The translations under genes and the position numbers were made by a program. This document shows positions 42,176-51,382 of a stretch of 64,000 nt of DNA, piece by piece. This stretch comes from Tamlana sp. I1 (GTDB lineage: Bacteria; Bacteroidota; Bacteroidia; Flavobacteriales; Flavobacteriaceae), in NCBI RefSeq assembly GCF_015355625.1, contig NZ_JACLAF010000017.1, forward strand, positions 1-64,000, in the 5' to 3' direction. The notes beneath the pieces were generated by a model. That model was given only the letters and a program-made list of their open reading frames with translations, made no database searches and was not told where the DNA came from. The number at the start of each line of letters is the position of its first letter. Within the stretch, counting starts at the first letter, position 1.

Positions 42176-42589
42176 TTGAAACCAGATTATTTATTTGTTT
42201 ACGGCACCTTATTAAAGGGCGTAAAAAACGACATGTCTAGATTTTTAGCGGCACATGCGCAGTTTGTTGCTAAAGGCACTTTTCAAGGAAAACTCTATCA
42301 AGTGTCTTGGTATCCAGGTGCCGTTGTTAGTGCTAATGCTTCAGAGAAAGTTTATGGTGCTGTTTTTAAAATAGATGATTTTGAAAATGTTTTTAAAGTT
42401 TTAGACCATTATGAAGGTATTGGGCATGTTCCAAGTGCATCCGATTTGTTTAAAAGAGAAAGTGTTCAAGCTGTTCTAGTTGATGGAACCACAATTGAAA
42501 CTTGGGTGTATCTTTATAACCGTGATGTAAGTCATTTAAAATGGATTTCTTCTGGAGATTTTTTGAAGTTTTCTAATGAAGAGGTTTAA
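42176..42589 (+). CDS. gamma-glutamylcyclotransferase-like (AIG2/GGCT fold) protein
   Basis: A 137-residue protein with the fold's N-terminal substrate loop YGTLLKG and the segments GAVFKIDDFENVFKVLDHYEGI, in which the Glu of DHYEG is the catalytic acid position of GGCT enzymes, and VYLYNRD near the end. Family members cyclise gamma-glutamyl groups, for example of glutathione-like or polyamine conjugates. The start is a TTG at 42176; no in-frame ATG lies nearby and similarity begins at the third residue. It is probably cotranscribed with ytxJ. Confidence 0.85.
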   Translation: MKPDYLFVYGTLLKGVKNDMSRFLAAHAQFVAKGTFQGKLYQVSWYPGAVVSANASEKVYGAVFKIDDFENVFKVLDHYEGIGHVPSASDLFKRESVQAVLVDGTTIETWVYLYNRDVSHLKWISSGDFLKFSNEEV

Positions 42590-42690
42590 GTTGTTTTACT
42601 ACGAAATAGCCATTATTTTGTATTCAATTTCAATTTTAATATGACATTTTTACGATTTTTATGTAATATTATATCGTAAAATGATATTAA

Positions 42691-43425
42691 ATGGGAAAAA
42701 AATTACGCGCACTAGTTGAAGATAACACCTCTAAACACGGAAAAATATTTGATTATTTTATTCAGGTTTTAATCCTTTTGTCGCTTATTTCATTTGCTGT
42801 AGAAACCTTACCAAATAACTCTAAAAATACAATCGTTTTAATAGAAAGTTTCGAGATATTTTGTGTCCTTGTTTTTACTATAGAGTATATATTACGTATT
42901 TATGTTGCTAAACATAAATTAAAATATATTTTTAGCTTTTACGGGCTTGTCGATTTCTTGGCTATTTTCCCTTTTTACCTTAGTAGTTTCTACGATTTAA
43001 GAGCGTTAAGAGCATTTCGCATATTTAGAATTTTTAGAGCCTTAAAATTAATTCGTTACAACAAGGCGCTTAACCGATTTCATATAGCGGCCAGATTGGT
43101 AAAGGAAGAAGTTATACTTTTTTTAATTGTAACCGGAATTTTTGTTTTTCTAGCTTCTGCAGGTATTTATTATTTTGAAAATGAAGCGCAACCCGAAGTG
43201 TTTTCTTCTGTGTTTCACAGTGCTTGGTGGGCCATTGTAACTTTAACAACCGTAGGGTATGGTGATGTTTATCCCATTACAGATGGCGGTAAAATATTCA
43301 CCTTTTTTATTCTTATTATTGGTGTTGGTATTGTAACAATTCCTGCAGGGTTAGTCGCTAGTGCTTTGTCTAAAGCGAGAGAAATTGAAGATGAAGAGAT
43401 TCTTGAAAAGTCTAAGCGTAAATAA
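42691..43425 (+). CDS. voltage-gated-type potassium channel
   Basis: A 244-residue six-helix ion transporter. The K+ selectivity filter TLTTVGYGD is at 184-192 between the last two membrane helices. The S4-like segment (about 103-123, RALRAFRIFRIFRALKLIR) has Arg/Lys at every third residue, as in voltage sensors. The short acidic cytoplasmic tail (REIEDEEILEKSKRK) has no RCK or cyclic-nucleotide domain. It is monocistronic, 100 bases after the GGCT-like gene. Confidence 0.93.
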   Translation: MGKKLRALVEDNTSKHGKIFDYFIQVLILLSLISFAVETLPNNSKNTIVLIESFEIFCVLVFTIEYILRIYVAKHKLKYIFSFYGLVDFLAIFPFYLSSFYDLRALRAFRIFRIFRALKLIRYNKALNRFHIAARLVKEEVILFLIVTGIFVFLASAGIYYFENEAQPEVFSSVFHSAWWAIVTLTTVGYGDVYPITDGGKIFTFFILIIGVGIVTIPAGLVASALSKAREIEDEEILEKSKRK

Positions 43426-43454
43426 TGAGTTTTTTAAAAAACACAACATAAAAA

Positions 43455-43499
43455 AAGGCTATTTAAGCGCCTAATTTATTAGGATACCTAAATAACCTT
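43455..43499. terminator. double-stem terminator between the K+ channel and fahA genes
   Basis: Outer arms AAGGCTATTTA / TAAATAACCTT with one mismatch enclose an inner hairpin CCTAA TTTA TTAGG. A-rich and T-rich flanks fit a bidirectional terminator for two convergent genes. Confidence 0.6.
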
Positions 43500-43534
43500 G
43501 TATTATTAACCTAAAGGTTTAATCTTTAAGTTTG

Positions 43535-44821
43535 TTATTTTTTCTTCTTGTAAACGGGTAATAATTTGGTTGAAACTTCGCCAAAACCAATTCGTGTTCC
43601 GTCTTTTTCACAGAATCCGCGCATAATTACCGTATCGTTATCATTAATGTATTTGCGTTCACTGCCATCTTTCATTTTTAATGGTTTTTCGCCATTGTGA
43701 GTGAGTTCTAACATGGAACCATAACTGTTTTCGGTAGGTCCAGAAATTGTACCGCTCCCCATCATGTCGCCCGAATTTATCGGACAACCGTTTATCGTGT
43801 GGTGCGCTAATTGTTGTACCATATTCCAATACATGTATTTGAAATTCGATTTGCTAACTACGGTTTCTTTAGCACCTTTTGGTTGAATAGCCACTTCTAA
43901 GTTAATGTCGTAGCTTTTCTTGCCTTCATACTTTAAGTAGTCTAACTGTGGTTTTAGAGGTTTCGGACTCTCAACACGGTAAGGCTCTAAGGCATCTAAA
44001 GTTACTATCCATGGTGAAATTGAAGACGCGAAATTTTTTGCTAAAAACGGACCTAAAGGCACGTATTCCCATTTTTGAATATCTCTAGAACTCCAATCGT
44101 TTAGTAATACCAATCCGAAAATATATTCTTCAGCTTCTTTTGTTGGAATAGGTTCTCCTAAATCATTAGCATCGGTAGTAATAAAAGCCATTTCTAATTC
44201 AAAATCAACCCATTTACTTGGGCCAAAAACGGGTTCGGTAGCACCATCTGGAAGCATTTGGCCTTGAGGTCTGTGTACCGGAATTCCAGAAGGAATTATT
44301 GACGAGCTTCTGCCGTGATATCCAATAGGAATGTGTAACCAATTTGGTAATAAAGCATTCTCTGGATCTCTAAACATACTGCCCACATTCGTAGCGTGTT
44401 CTATGCTTGAGTGAAAATCGGTATAATCACCAATTTGTACAGGAAGCTGCATTTCAATTTCATCCAATCTAAAAAGTATGGTTTCTTTATGTTTGGTATT
44501 ATTTTTTAAGCTGTCGTTATCGGCATCAAAAACTTCTGCAATACGGTTTCTAACTGCACGCCATGTTTTTCGGCCATCGGCAATAAAATCATTTAATGAA
44601 TCCTGAAGAAAAATATCGTCGGTTAAAGGGATGTCTTTAAAATAGCCCAATTGGTGTAAAGCACCTAAATCTATAGCGGTATCGCCAATTCGTGTACCAA
44701 TAGTAATAATATCGTCACGGGTTAAAAACACACCAAACGGAATGTTTTGAATTGGGAAATCTGAGTTTTTATCGACGTGTAACCACGATTTTCTATCTGG
44801 ATTGTTAGCTGATAATGGCAT
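43535..44821 (-). CDS. fahA: fumarylacetoacetase
   Basis: Last step of tyrosine catabolism: fumarylacetoacetate to fumarate and acetoacetate. The 428-residue length and motifs fit the eukaryote-like FAH group: QIGDYTDFHSSIEHATNVG with the metal-binding Asp and catalytic His, LLPNWLHIPIGYHGRSSSI, FELEMAF, VLLNDWSSRDIQKWEY and CPINSGDMMGSGTISGP. Other genes of the pathway (hppD, hmgA) are not in the window. CAAACCTA at 44855-44862 reads as a TAGGTTTG -7 box on its strand, about 35 bases before the ATG. Confidence 0.96.
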   Translation of the reverse strand: MPLSANNPDRKSWLHVDKNSDFPIQNIPFGVFLTRDDIITIGTRIGDTAIDLGALHQLGYFKDIPLTDDIFLQDSLNDFIADGRKTWRAVRNRIAEVFDADNDSLKNNTKHKETILFRLDEIEMQLPVQIGDYTDFHSSIEHATNVGSMFRDPENALLPNWLHIPIGYHGRSSSIIPSGIPVHRPQGQMLPDGATEPVFGPSKWVDFELEMAFITTDANDLGEPIPTKEAEEYIFGLVLLNDWSSRDIQKWEYVPLGPFLAKNFASSISPWIVTLDALEPYRVESPKPLKPQLDYLKYEGKKSYDINLEVAIQPKGAKETVVSKSNFKYMYWNMVQQLAHHTINGCPINSGDMMGSGTISGPTENSYGSMLELTHNGEKPLKMKDGSERKYINDNDTVIMRGFCEKDGTRIGFGEVSTKLLPVYKKKK

Positions 44822-44960
44822 AACTTAATTTTTTTTATGTTATAGTATTCTTATCAAACCTACACATTTTTTTTATTTTAAATGAAAAAAAAGAATAAAA
44901 TATAGATAAGCAGTAACCGTTAATAAAACCGTTAAAAACTTATAAGTAAATATATGTTTT

Positions 44961-44994
44961 TTGGTGCTTTTAACTAATCAATTTCCTATTTTTG
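44961..44994 (+). promoter_or_regulatory. glyA promoter
   Basis: TTG at 44961-44963 (within a T-run) and TATTTTTG at 44987-44994, spacing 23. The -7 box is a perfect match to TANNTTTG and lies 27 bases before the glyA ATG. Confidence 0.55.
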
Positions 44995-45021
44995 CCGAAT
45001 ATTTAATCATAATTTAATTTT

Positions 45022-46293
45022 ATGCAACGCGACGAACAAATTTTTGAACTTATTCAAGCTGAAAAAGAACGCCAATTACATGGTATAGAACTTATTGCAT
45101 CAGAAAATTTTGTAAGCTCTCAAGTAATGGAAGCTGCAGGATCTGTGCTAACAAATAAATATGCCGAAGGGTATCCTGGCAAACGTTACTATGGTGGTTG
45201 CGAGGTTGTTGATGAAGTTGAGCAAATTGCTATCGATAGAGCAAAAGCGTTATTTGGAGCGGCTTACGTAAACGTACAACCACACTCTGGAAGTCAGGCT
45301 AATACTGCTGTTTATCACGCATGTTTAACGCCAGGTGATAAAATTTTAGGTTTTGATTTGTCTCACGGAGGGCACTTAACCCACGGTTCTCCAGTTAATT
45401 TTTCTGGAAAACTTTACAATCCTGTATTTTACGGTGTAGAGCAAGAAACAGGGGTTTTAAATTATGATAAAATTCAAGAGATTGCTACTAAAGAGCAGCC
45501 TAAATTAATTATTGCTGGTGCTTCTGCTTACTCTCGTGACATCGATTTTAAACGTTTTAGAGTGATTGCCGATAGTGTTGGTGCTATTTTATTAGCTGAT
45601 ATTTCGCATCCTGCTGGTCTTATTGCTAAAGGTATTTTAAACGATCCGTTACCTCACTGTCATATCGTGACAACAACAACGCATAAAACTTTAAGAGGTC
45701 CAAGAGGTGGTATGATTATGATGGGACAAGATTTTGATAACCCATTCGGAATTACTCTTAAAAACGGGAGCTTACGTAAAATGTCTTCGTTATTAGATTC
45801 TGCTGTTTTCCCAGGAAATCAAGGTGGTCCATTAGAGCATATTATTGCAGCTAAAGCAATTGCTTTTGGTGAAGCTTTAACCGATAATTTTTTACATTAC
45901 CAATTACAAGTAAAACAAAATGCAGCAACTATGGCCGATGCTTTAGTCGCTAAAGGATATAATATTATTTCTGGTGGAACCGATAACCACTGTATGTTGA
46001 TCGATTTACGTAACAAAAACTTATCTGGTAAAGATGCTGAAAACGCTTTAGTAAAAGCAGATATTACGGTAAACAAAAACATGGTGCCATTTGATGATAA
46101 ATCACCATTTGTAACTTCTGGAATTCGTTTAGGAGTTGCTGCTGTTACTACACGTGGTTTAAAAGAAGATGATATGGTTGCTATTGTTAATTTAATTGAT
46201 GAAGTAGTAACTAATTTTGAAGATGAGGCGGTTTTAGAAGCTGTAAAAGTTAAAGTAAATAACATGATGAAGGATAAACCTTTATTTGTATAA
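45022..46293 (+). CDS. glyA: serine hydroxymethyltransferase
   Basis: PLP enzyme that interconverts serine and glycine and charges tetrahydrofolate with a one-carbon unit. The PLP lysine is Lys222 in [14 protein letters not shown]. Other marks: [37 protein letters not shown] and [13 protein letters not shown]. At 423 residues it is of standard length. It shares the one-carbon network with purU at 4690-5544. A strong terminator follows. Confidence 0.97.
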   Translation: MQRDEQIFELIQAEKERQLHGIELIASENFVSSQVMEAAGSVLTNKYAEGYPGKRYYGGCEVVDEVEQIAIDRAKALFGAAYVNVQPHSGSQANTAVYHACLTPGDKILGFDLSHGGHLTHGSPVNFSGKLYNPVFYGVEQETGVLNYDKIQEIATKEQPKLIIAGASAYSRDIDFKRFRVIADSVGAILLADISHPAGLIAKGILNDPLPHCHIVTTTTHKTLRGPRGGMIMMGQDFDNPFGITLKNGSLRKMSSLLDSAVFPGNQGGPLEHIIAAKAIAFGEALTDNFLHYQLQVKQNAATMADALVAKGYNIISGGTDNHCMLIDLRNKNLSGKDAENALVKADITVNKNMVPFDDKSPFVTSGIRLGVAAVTTRGLKEDDMVAIVNLIDEVVTNFEDEAVLEAVKVKVNNMMKDKPLFV

Positions 46294-46334
46294 TTTACAA
46301 TGAAATAGAACCTTAGTATTAAGGTTTACAACTA

Positions 46335-46364
46335 AAAAAATCCTGCATCAAGCAGGATTTTTTG
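46335..46364. terminator. bidirectional terminator after glyA
   Basis: Stem AAAAAATCCTGC / GCAGGATTTTTT with a 5-base loop, between convergent glyA and the DUF885 gene. Confidence 0.88.
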
Positions 46365-46386
46365 TTTTTAAGCTTAGCGTAAAAGT

Positions 46387-48213
46387 TTATTTTTTTGAAG
46401 CCATGTAGTCGTCTACAAAATCTTCTAATACATTTAAAGGTATGGCGCCATGAGAAATCACGACTTCATGGAATTCTCGAATATCAAATTGATCACCTAA
46501 GGCATCTTTCGCTTTTTTACGTAATTCTAAAATTTTCAACATGCCTATTTTATATGCTGTGGCTTGACTAGGCATCACAATATGGCGTTCTACCATTTTA
46601 ACCGCGTCTAATTCGGCATTAGGGGTATTATCGGTGTAGTATTTAATACCTTCTTCGCGAGTCCATTTTTTAGCGTGAATTCCTGTGTCTACAACCAATC
46701 GGCAGGCGCGCCATAATTCCATTGCTAAGCGACCGAAATCTGAATAAGGGTTAGCATAGAAGCCCATTTCTTTAGGAATAAACTCAGAATATAATCCCCA
46801 ACCTTCAGTATAAGCGGTATAACCCCCAAATTTTCTAAACATAGGTACATCTTTCAATTCTTGCTGAATAGCCAGTTGCATGTGGTGTCCAGGAATGCCT
46901 TCATGATAGGCTAATGCTTCCATTTGATATGTTGGCATAGAAGCCATGTCATATAAATTGGCGTAATATATGCCCGGTCTAGAGCCGTCGGCGGCGGGAC
47001 GATTGTAAAATGCTTTTCCAGCCGATTGCTCTCTAAACGGTTCAACGGCTTTAACAATAATATCGGCTTTTGGTTTTGTAATGAATATCTCGTCTAATCT
47101 CGTTTTCATACTGTCGATAATACGAACCGCTTCCGCTAAATAGGCGTCTTTTCCTTTTTGGTCAGATGAGTAATAAAACTGTTTATCGGTTTTCATAAAC
47201 TCAAAAAACGCTTGCAAATCGCCTTCAAATCCAACGTTCTCACGAATAGCGTTCATTTCTTTGTGAATTCTGGCTACTTCAGCTAAACCAATTTCGTGAA
47301 TCTCTTCAGCAGTTAAATTGGTGGTTGTTGTTCTATTTAAAGCGTTATTAAAAAAGGCTTCACCATCAGGGAATTTCCATGCGCCATCATTTGTGTTTGC
47401 GCGCCCTTTTTGGGCTTTCATAAAAGAAATAAGCGTGTTGTATGCCGGTTTTACAGCGGTTAATAGCGCGTCCTTGGCTTGTTCTTCTAAGGCCGATTTG
47501 GTGTCGTTGTCTAGGTCTAATTTGTTCACTTTCTTAGTGAAATCATCATATAAAGCACTTTTTTTATCTGAAGTATCAAAAGGTTGTCCTACTAAAATGT
47601 TTTCAGAATCTTGAATCACTTTATCATAAACAAATAACGGCGGCATGATGCCCATGGTTTCACGGGTTTTTAAGTTTTCAACCAATTGGTTGAAGAATTT
47701 ATTAAAGCCATTTAGTCTAGAAATATAGGCTTCAGCATCTTCGATAGAATCGATTTGATGCATGTTTATCATAAATGCAGGTTTTCCCGATTGTGCCCCA
47801 AACATTTGGTTTACAGGGTAATTATGAAATCGGTATTTGTAGTCGTAAATGTTATTTTCAACCTTTTGTTTAAAAAGTTTATAACTTAATAAAACATCTT
47901 TTGAAAGTAAATCGACGTTAACCGAATCTATTAACCAGGCAAGTGCTTCTTTGTTTCTTTTTAGATCTCTTTCTGCGGCAGCAGGCGAGTTGTCATTCAG
48001 TTTTCCATAATCTTTTTTAATCTCTAGTCTTGTTTGAAATTCAGGGTAAGCATCAACTCGTTCATCAAAAGCTTTTTGAAAAAAAGCAGTTACTTTTTCC
48101 GACTCTACTTCAATTTCAGCATTTGTAGGTGTTTTGGTTTTTTCTTTTTTACAGGAAAAGCATAGGGCAAGCATAAAAATAATTTGTGCAGATTTTAAAA
48201 ATAATGGTTTCAT
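46387..48213 (-). CDS. DUF885 family metallopeptidase-like lipoprotein
   Basis: A 608-residue exported protein with a lipoprotein signal ending LALCFSC (Cys21). The family's zinc-site motif HEGIPGHHMQ is at 437-446, with GGYTAYTEGWGLYSEF about 25 residues later supplying the third-ligand Glu as in gluzincins. DUF885 proteins are predicted peptidases with unknown substrate, usually on the cell surface or in the periplasm. The final residues (EFHEVVISHGAIPLNVLEDFV) are conserved in the family. No operon partner is evident. Confidence 0.9.
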   Translation of the reverse strand: MKPLFLKSAQIIFMLALCFSCKKEKTKTPTNAEIEVESEKVTAFFQKAFDERVDAYPEFQTRLEIKKDYGKLNDNSPAAAERDLKRNKEALAWLIDSVNVDLLSKDVLLSYKLFKQKVENNIYDYKYRFHNYPVNQMFGAQSGKPAFMINMHQIDSIEDAEAYISRLNGFNKFFNQLVENLKTRETMGIMPPLFVYDKVIQDSENILVGQPFDTSDKKSALYDDFTKKVNKLDLDNDTKSALEEQAKDALLTAVKPAYNTLISFMKAQKGRANTNDGAWKFPDGEAFFNNALNRTTTTNLTAEEIHEIGLAEVARIHKEMNAIRENVGFEGDLQAFFEFMKTDKQFYYSSDQKGKDAYLAEAVRIIDSMKTRLDEIFITKPKADIIVKAVEPFREQSAGKAFYNRPAADGSRPGIYYANLYDMASMPTYQMEALAYHEGIPGHHMQLAIQQELKDVPMFRKFGGYTAYTEGWGLYSEFIPKEMGFYANPYSDFGRLAMELWRACRLVVDTGIHAKKWTREEGIKYYTDNTPNAELDAVKMVERHIVMPSQATAYKIGMLKILELRKKAKDALGDQFDIREFHEVVISHGAIPLNVLEDFVDDYMASKK

Positions 48214-48465
48214 TGGGATTTGTTTTGAATCAATTTTTATAAGATATGAAAATCTTTTGAAAGTGTTTTGAAGAATTTAAATTCTATTCAAATCATGTGC
48301 TAATTCAGTCTATTTTGTATTTTGATGACTACAATAATGTTGAATATAGATACGAAATTTTAGTGTAGCATACGATTCTCGATGCATGTACTTAGGGTCG
48401 CATTATTTGAGTTGATACAGCGAGTCAAAATAAAACACAGTTCTAGAAAACCTAAACTATTTCAA
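48214..48465. other. gene-free stretch upstream of the DUF885 gene
   Basis: About 250 bases with no frame or strong repeat. It should contain the promoter of the DUF885 gene on its left side. A short GC-richer patch at about 48365-48425 (CGATTCTCGATGC and neighbours) has no recognisable meaning. Confidence 0.4.
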
Positions 48466-48503
48466 AAACCAAGGGTGAACATTTTAATGTTCACCCTTGG
48501 TTT
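48466..48503 (-). terminator. terminator of the beta-helix lipoprotein gene
   Basis: Near-perfect 18-base palindrome AAACCAAGGGTGAACATT / AATGTTCACCCTTGGTTT, 29 bases past the stop of the gene at 48532-50097 on the minus strand. The practical loop is TTTTAA or similar. Confidence 0.85.
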
Positions 48504-48531
48504 ATAATTGTAGAAGTATATGACTTCTAAT

Positions 48532-50097
48532 TTACTCTTCCTCCGGAAAAGTGATGTGTTGATAAGCGCCCAAATCTGGTGCTAAAGTTCTGCTTACGTT
48601 TAAAATGTCGAATGGCACTTGTAAAGCGTATATTGAATTCCCTTGGTTTATTGCAGCAGATTCTTCGCCAATAATCATTTGGTTGCTTTCAGTGTTTTTA
48701 AAATTAGGGTCTTCATTTAAAATAATCGATTCGTAATGCGTGTTATCTGTAAAATCGTAATTCGGCCCATCAAACTCATCGTTATTATCATTAAAACGAA
48801 TTAAGCAATTGGTGAGTTTAAAATTGAAAACGGTGTTGTCTGCTTCAACTTCATCAGCTAAAAACTCGATGTTTTCGTTACCATAAATGATGCAGTTGTT
48901 AAAATTAGCTTCGGTTAAATTGGTTGCAATAATCCCGTTGTCTTCGTCGAACACAAAATTATTTAGTAATAATGCAGGGTATTGTCTGAAACTATAATCC
49001 CAATAATTAGCAAATGTACTGTGTGTGAAATTGTATTTTCCGCCAATAGTTCCAGCAAAAGAAGCTAGTCCGGAATTGTTAATCACAACATTTTCACCAC
49101 TTATAGATGTGTTTCTACCTAAAATACCAAAACTGCTTGAATTGTATATTTGAGAGTTTGTAATGCTAAGTTTGTCGCTAGACTCTTGTGGATTTCCATC
49201 GCTAATTATGCCCGCGGTTGCGTTTTTTATCGTGGCGTAATTTATAATGTTATTTACACTGCCTTCAAACAGCCAAATGGCAGACCATTGTCCGGGGACT
49301 TCGGCGTATTCAGGCTCTAAGCGGTCGCCTTCAAAAATCACTTCATTTTCCAATAATTCTTGATCACTACTATAGGCACCATTTACATGGAGCGATGCGT
49401 TGTTATACACAATAATGCCCGAATTTTCATGAAAATGTATACGTGCACCAGCTTCAATAGTTAGAGTTTCGTTTTCAGGAACGGCAGCAAAACCGTATAT
49501 CACATAAGGTTTTTGGTTGGTGAAGGTAAGTTCGGAAGCTTGCAGTTCGCGACCTTGTATATCGGTTTCAACCAATTCGCCATCAATATTAATTTTTAAA
49601 GTTTCTATAACTTTGGTGTCATCATCTCGGTCTGGATAGATAAAAACAGCATCTTGAACCAGGGTAACTAATTCTACTTTTTGAAGATTTGAACCTGCAT
49701 CAAATTCAATTTGGTCGGTGTATAAAAAAGTACCGTCTAAACTTGGTAATTTACTGATGTCTATTGTCGATTCAACAAAAATATACATGCTGTCTTTGGC
49801 AAGAATCTCTACGTTTTCAAAAGTTTTTCCTGTCATCCCATCTATGCTCAAACGGTAATTTGAAGCATCTCCAAGGCTTAGTCTTACTGAAGGTACTGAA
49901 ATATCATCATCACTATTATTATACACTTTTAAATTGTAGGTGCTCGATCCAATATCGGTAAAAACGGTATCTAAATACACGGTGTCTTTAGAAAATTGTA
50001 AACTGCCGGTACTTGGAGAAAATTCAAAATCTTTACGGCAAGAGCTCCAAAGCATTAAAAATCCAAGAGTGATAAAAAAGTATAAATAGCGTTTCAT
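48532..50097 (-). CDS. beta-helix lipoprotein of unknown function
   Basis: A 521-residue lipoprotein (signal ending LMLWSSC, Cys20). The N-terminal 150 residues look like an immunoglobulin-type beta domain (DTVYLDTVFTDIGSSTYNLKVYNNSDDDI). The rest has the short repeated strands of a right-handed parallel beta-helix (LTIEAGARIHFHENSGIIVYNNASLHVNG, ITNSQIYNSSSFGILGRNTSI, FNNCIIYGNENIEF read in parts). The C-terminus ends with LAPDLGAYQ, a motif common in such helices. Probably surface-exposed; ligand unknown. I recall similar proteins widely in flavobacteria. Confidence 0.8.
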   Translation of the reverse strand: MKRYLYFFITLGFLMLWSSCRKDFEFSPSTGSLQFSKDTVYLDTVFTDIGSSTYNLKVYNNSDDDISVPSVRLSLGDASNYRLSIDGMTGKTFENVEILAKDSMYIFVESTIDISKLPSLDGTFLYTDQIEFDAGSNLQKVELVTLVQDAVFIYPDRDDDTKVIETLKINIDGELVETDIQGRELQASELTFTNQKPYVIYGFAAVPENETLTIEAGARIHFHENSGIIVYNNASLHVNGAYSSDQELLENEVIFEGDRLEPEYAEVPGQWSAIWLFEGSVNNIINYATIKNATAGIISDGNPQESSDKLSITNSQIYNSSSFGILGRNTSISGENVVINNSGLASFAGTIGGKYNFTHSTFANYWDYSFRQYPALLLNNFVFDEDNGIIATNLTEANFNNCIIYGNENIEFLADEVEADNTVFNFKLTNCLIRFNDNNDEFDGPNYDFTDNTHYESIILNEDPNFKNTESNQMIIGEESAAINQGNSIYALQVPFDILNVSRTLAPDLGAYQHITFPEEE

Positions 50098-50175
50098 TTA
50101 AAGGCTTTAATTTTAGATGGCTAAAAATATAACTTTTGAAGCTATGATTTAGTATTTATAGCTGTAAAATAAACA

Positions 50176-50310
50176 AAGAGGCTGTTTAAAAAGTAAGGAA
50201 AATTTGATTTGTCAGGTTGAGCTTGTCGAAACCGATATTGATTAGCAATCAGTTAGAAATATTTCGACAAGCTCAATATGACATTAGTTATACTTTTTAG
50301 ACAGCCTCTT
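50176..50310. repeat. nested inverted-repeat element
   Basis: Three nested palindromes. Outer arms AAGAGGCTGTTTAAAAAGTA (50176-50195) and its complement (50291-50310), 19 of 20 matching. Inner arms of 21 bases (50211-50231 and 50262-50282), starting GTCA and containing TTGAGCTTGTCGAAA, with two mismatches. Central GATT AGC AATC. The element lies between galT and the beta-helix lipoprotein gene, can form a long foldback, and can act as a terminator for galT. The outer arm is related to the hairpin at 34691-34728. Confidence 0.85.
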
Positions 50311-50342
50311 GTTAAAGCATTTTTTATTTTATCGTGTTCAAA

Positions 50343-51365
50343 TTAAAGTAAATCACGAAGCATTTTTACAGCGGTTTCGGCAGTAATGTCGCGTTGTGGC
50401 GAACCAAACATTTCGTAACCTACCATGAATTTTTTAACCGAAGCACTTCTTAAAAGTGGCGGATAAAAACTCATGTGCCAATGCCAATGTTTGTTTTCAT
50501 TTCCATCGGTAGGAGCTTGATGAATTCCGCTAGAGTAGGGGAACGAGGTGTTAAATAATTTATCGTATGCTTTGGTAATTACCGAAATGGCTTCAGCGTA
50601 TTGTAGCGCTTGTTCGGCATTCATATCCAAAATATTGGCTTGATGCTTTTTAGGAACAATCATGGTTTCAAAAGGCCAAACTGCCCAAAACGGAACTAAA
50701 ACGACAAACTCATCATTTTCAAAAATGATACGTTCTTGTTTTTCTAATTCTTGTGCTAAATAATCACCTAATAAACTGCTGTTATTTTTGCTGAAGTAAT
50801 TAAATTGTTGCGTGTTTTTTTTATCAACTTCGTTAGGAAGTGTAGACTGGCTCCAGATTTGTCCGTGTGGATGCGGATTGCTACATCCCATAACAGCACC
50901 TTTGTTTTCAAAAATTTGAACATAGTTAATGTCTGGGTTTTCAGCAAGTGCTTTAAATTCTTTTTGCCATGTAAAAACAACTTTTTCAATCTCTTTAGGT
51001 GTCATATCAGCCAAACTTTTAGAATGGTCTGGGCTAAAACACACCACTTTACAAATGCCTGTTTCACTTTGTGCCACTAGAAGTCCGTCGTTTACAGCAA
51101 AGGTTTTAGAGTCTTTTTGAAGCGCTGCAAAGTCGTTCGTAAACACAAAAGCATCGGTGTATTTTGGGTTAACTTCACCATTAATTCGGGTGTTTCCTGC
51201 ACATAAATAGCAGGATTCATCGTAGCTAGGGCGTTTTTCGTTAGAAACGGCTTCGTTTTGTCCTTGCCATGGTCTTTTTGCACGGTGTGGAGAAACTAAA
51301 ACCCATTCTCCTGTTAGAATATTAAAACGTTTATGTGAGTAATCTTGTAAATCTGTATTTTTCAT
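50343..51365 (-). CDS. galT: galactose-1-phosphate uridylyltransferase
   Basis: Leloir-pathway enzyme exchanging UMP between UDP-glucose and galactose-1-phosphate. The active-site NPHPHGQIW contains the nucleophilic His167. Cys residues in SCYLCAGN and the His in GIHQAPTDG match the zinc/iron sites of HIT-superfamily GalT. The ATG at 51365 gives 340 residues; a TTG two codons upstream is the alternative. It is the last gene of the gntR-galM-galK-galT operon, 17 bases after galK, and a nested fold-back element follows. Confidence 0.96.
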   Translation of the reverse strand: MKNTDLQDYSHKRFNILTGEWVLVSPHRAKRPWQGQNEAVSNEKRPSYDESCYLCAGNTRINGEVNPKYTDAFVFTNDFAALQKDSKTFAVNDGLLVAQSETGICKVVCFSPDHSKSLADMTPKEIEKVVFTWQKEFKALAENPDINYVQIFENKGAVMGCSNPHPHGQIWSQSTLPNEVDKKNTQQFNYFSKNNSSLLGDYLAQELEKQERIIFENDEFVVLVPFWAVWPFETMIVPKKHQANILDMNAEQALQYAEAISVITKAYDKLFNTSFPYSSGIHQAPTDGNENKHWHWHMSFYPPLLRSASVKKFMVGYEMFGSPQRDITAETAVKMLRDLL

Positions 51366-51382
51366 TTTCAATTAAATTACTT

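Noticed and set aside
45897-46265. 122-codon open frame on the minus strand
   Set aside because: Antisense to glyA; low-complexity Ser/Thr/Lys composition and no start signal.
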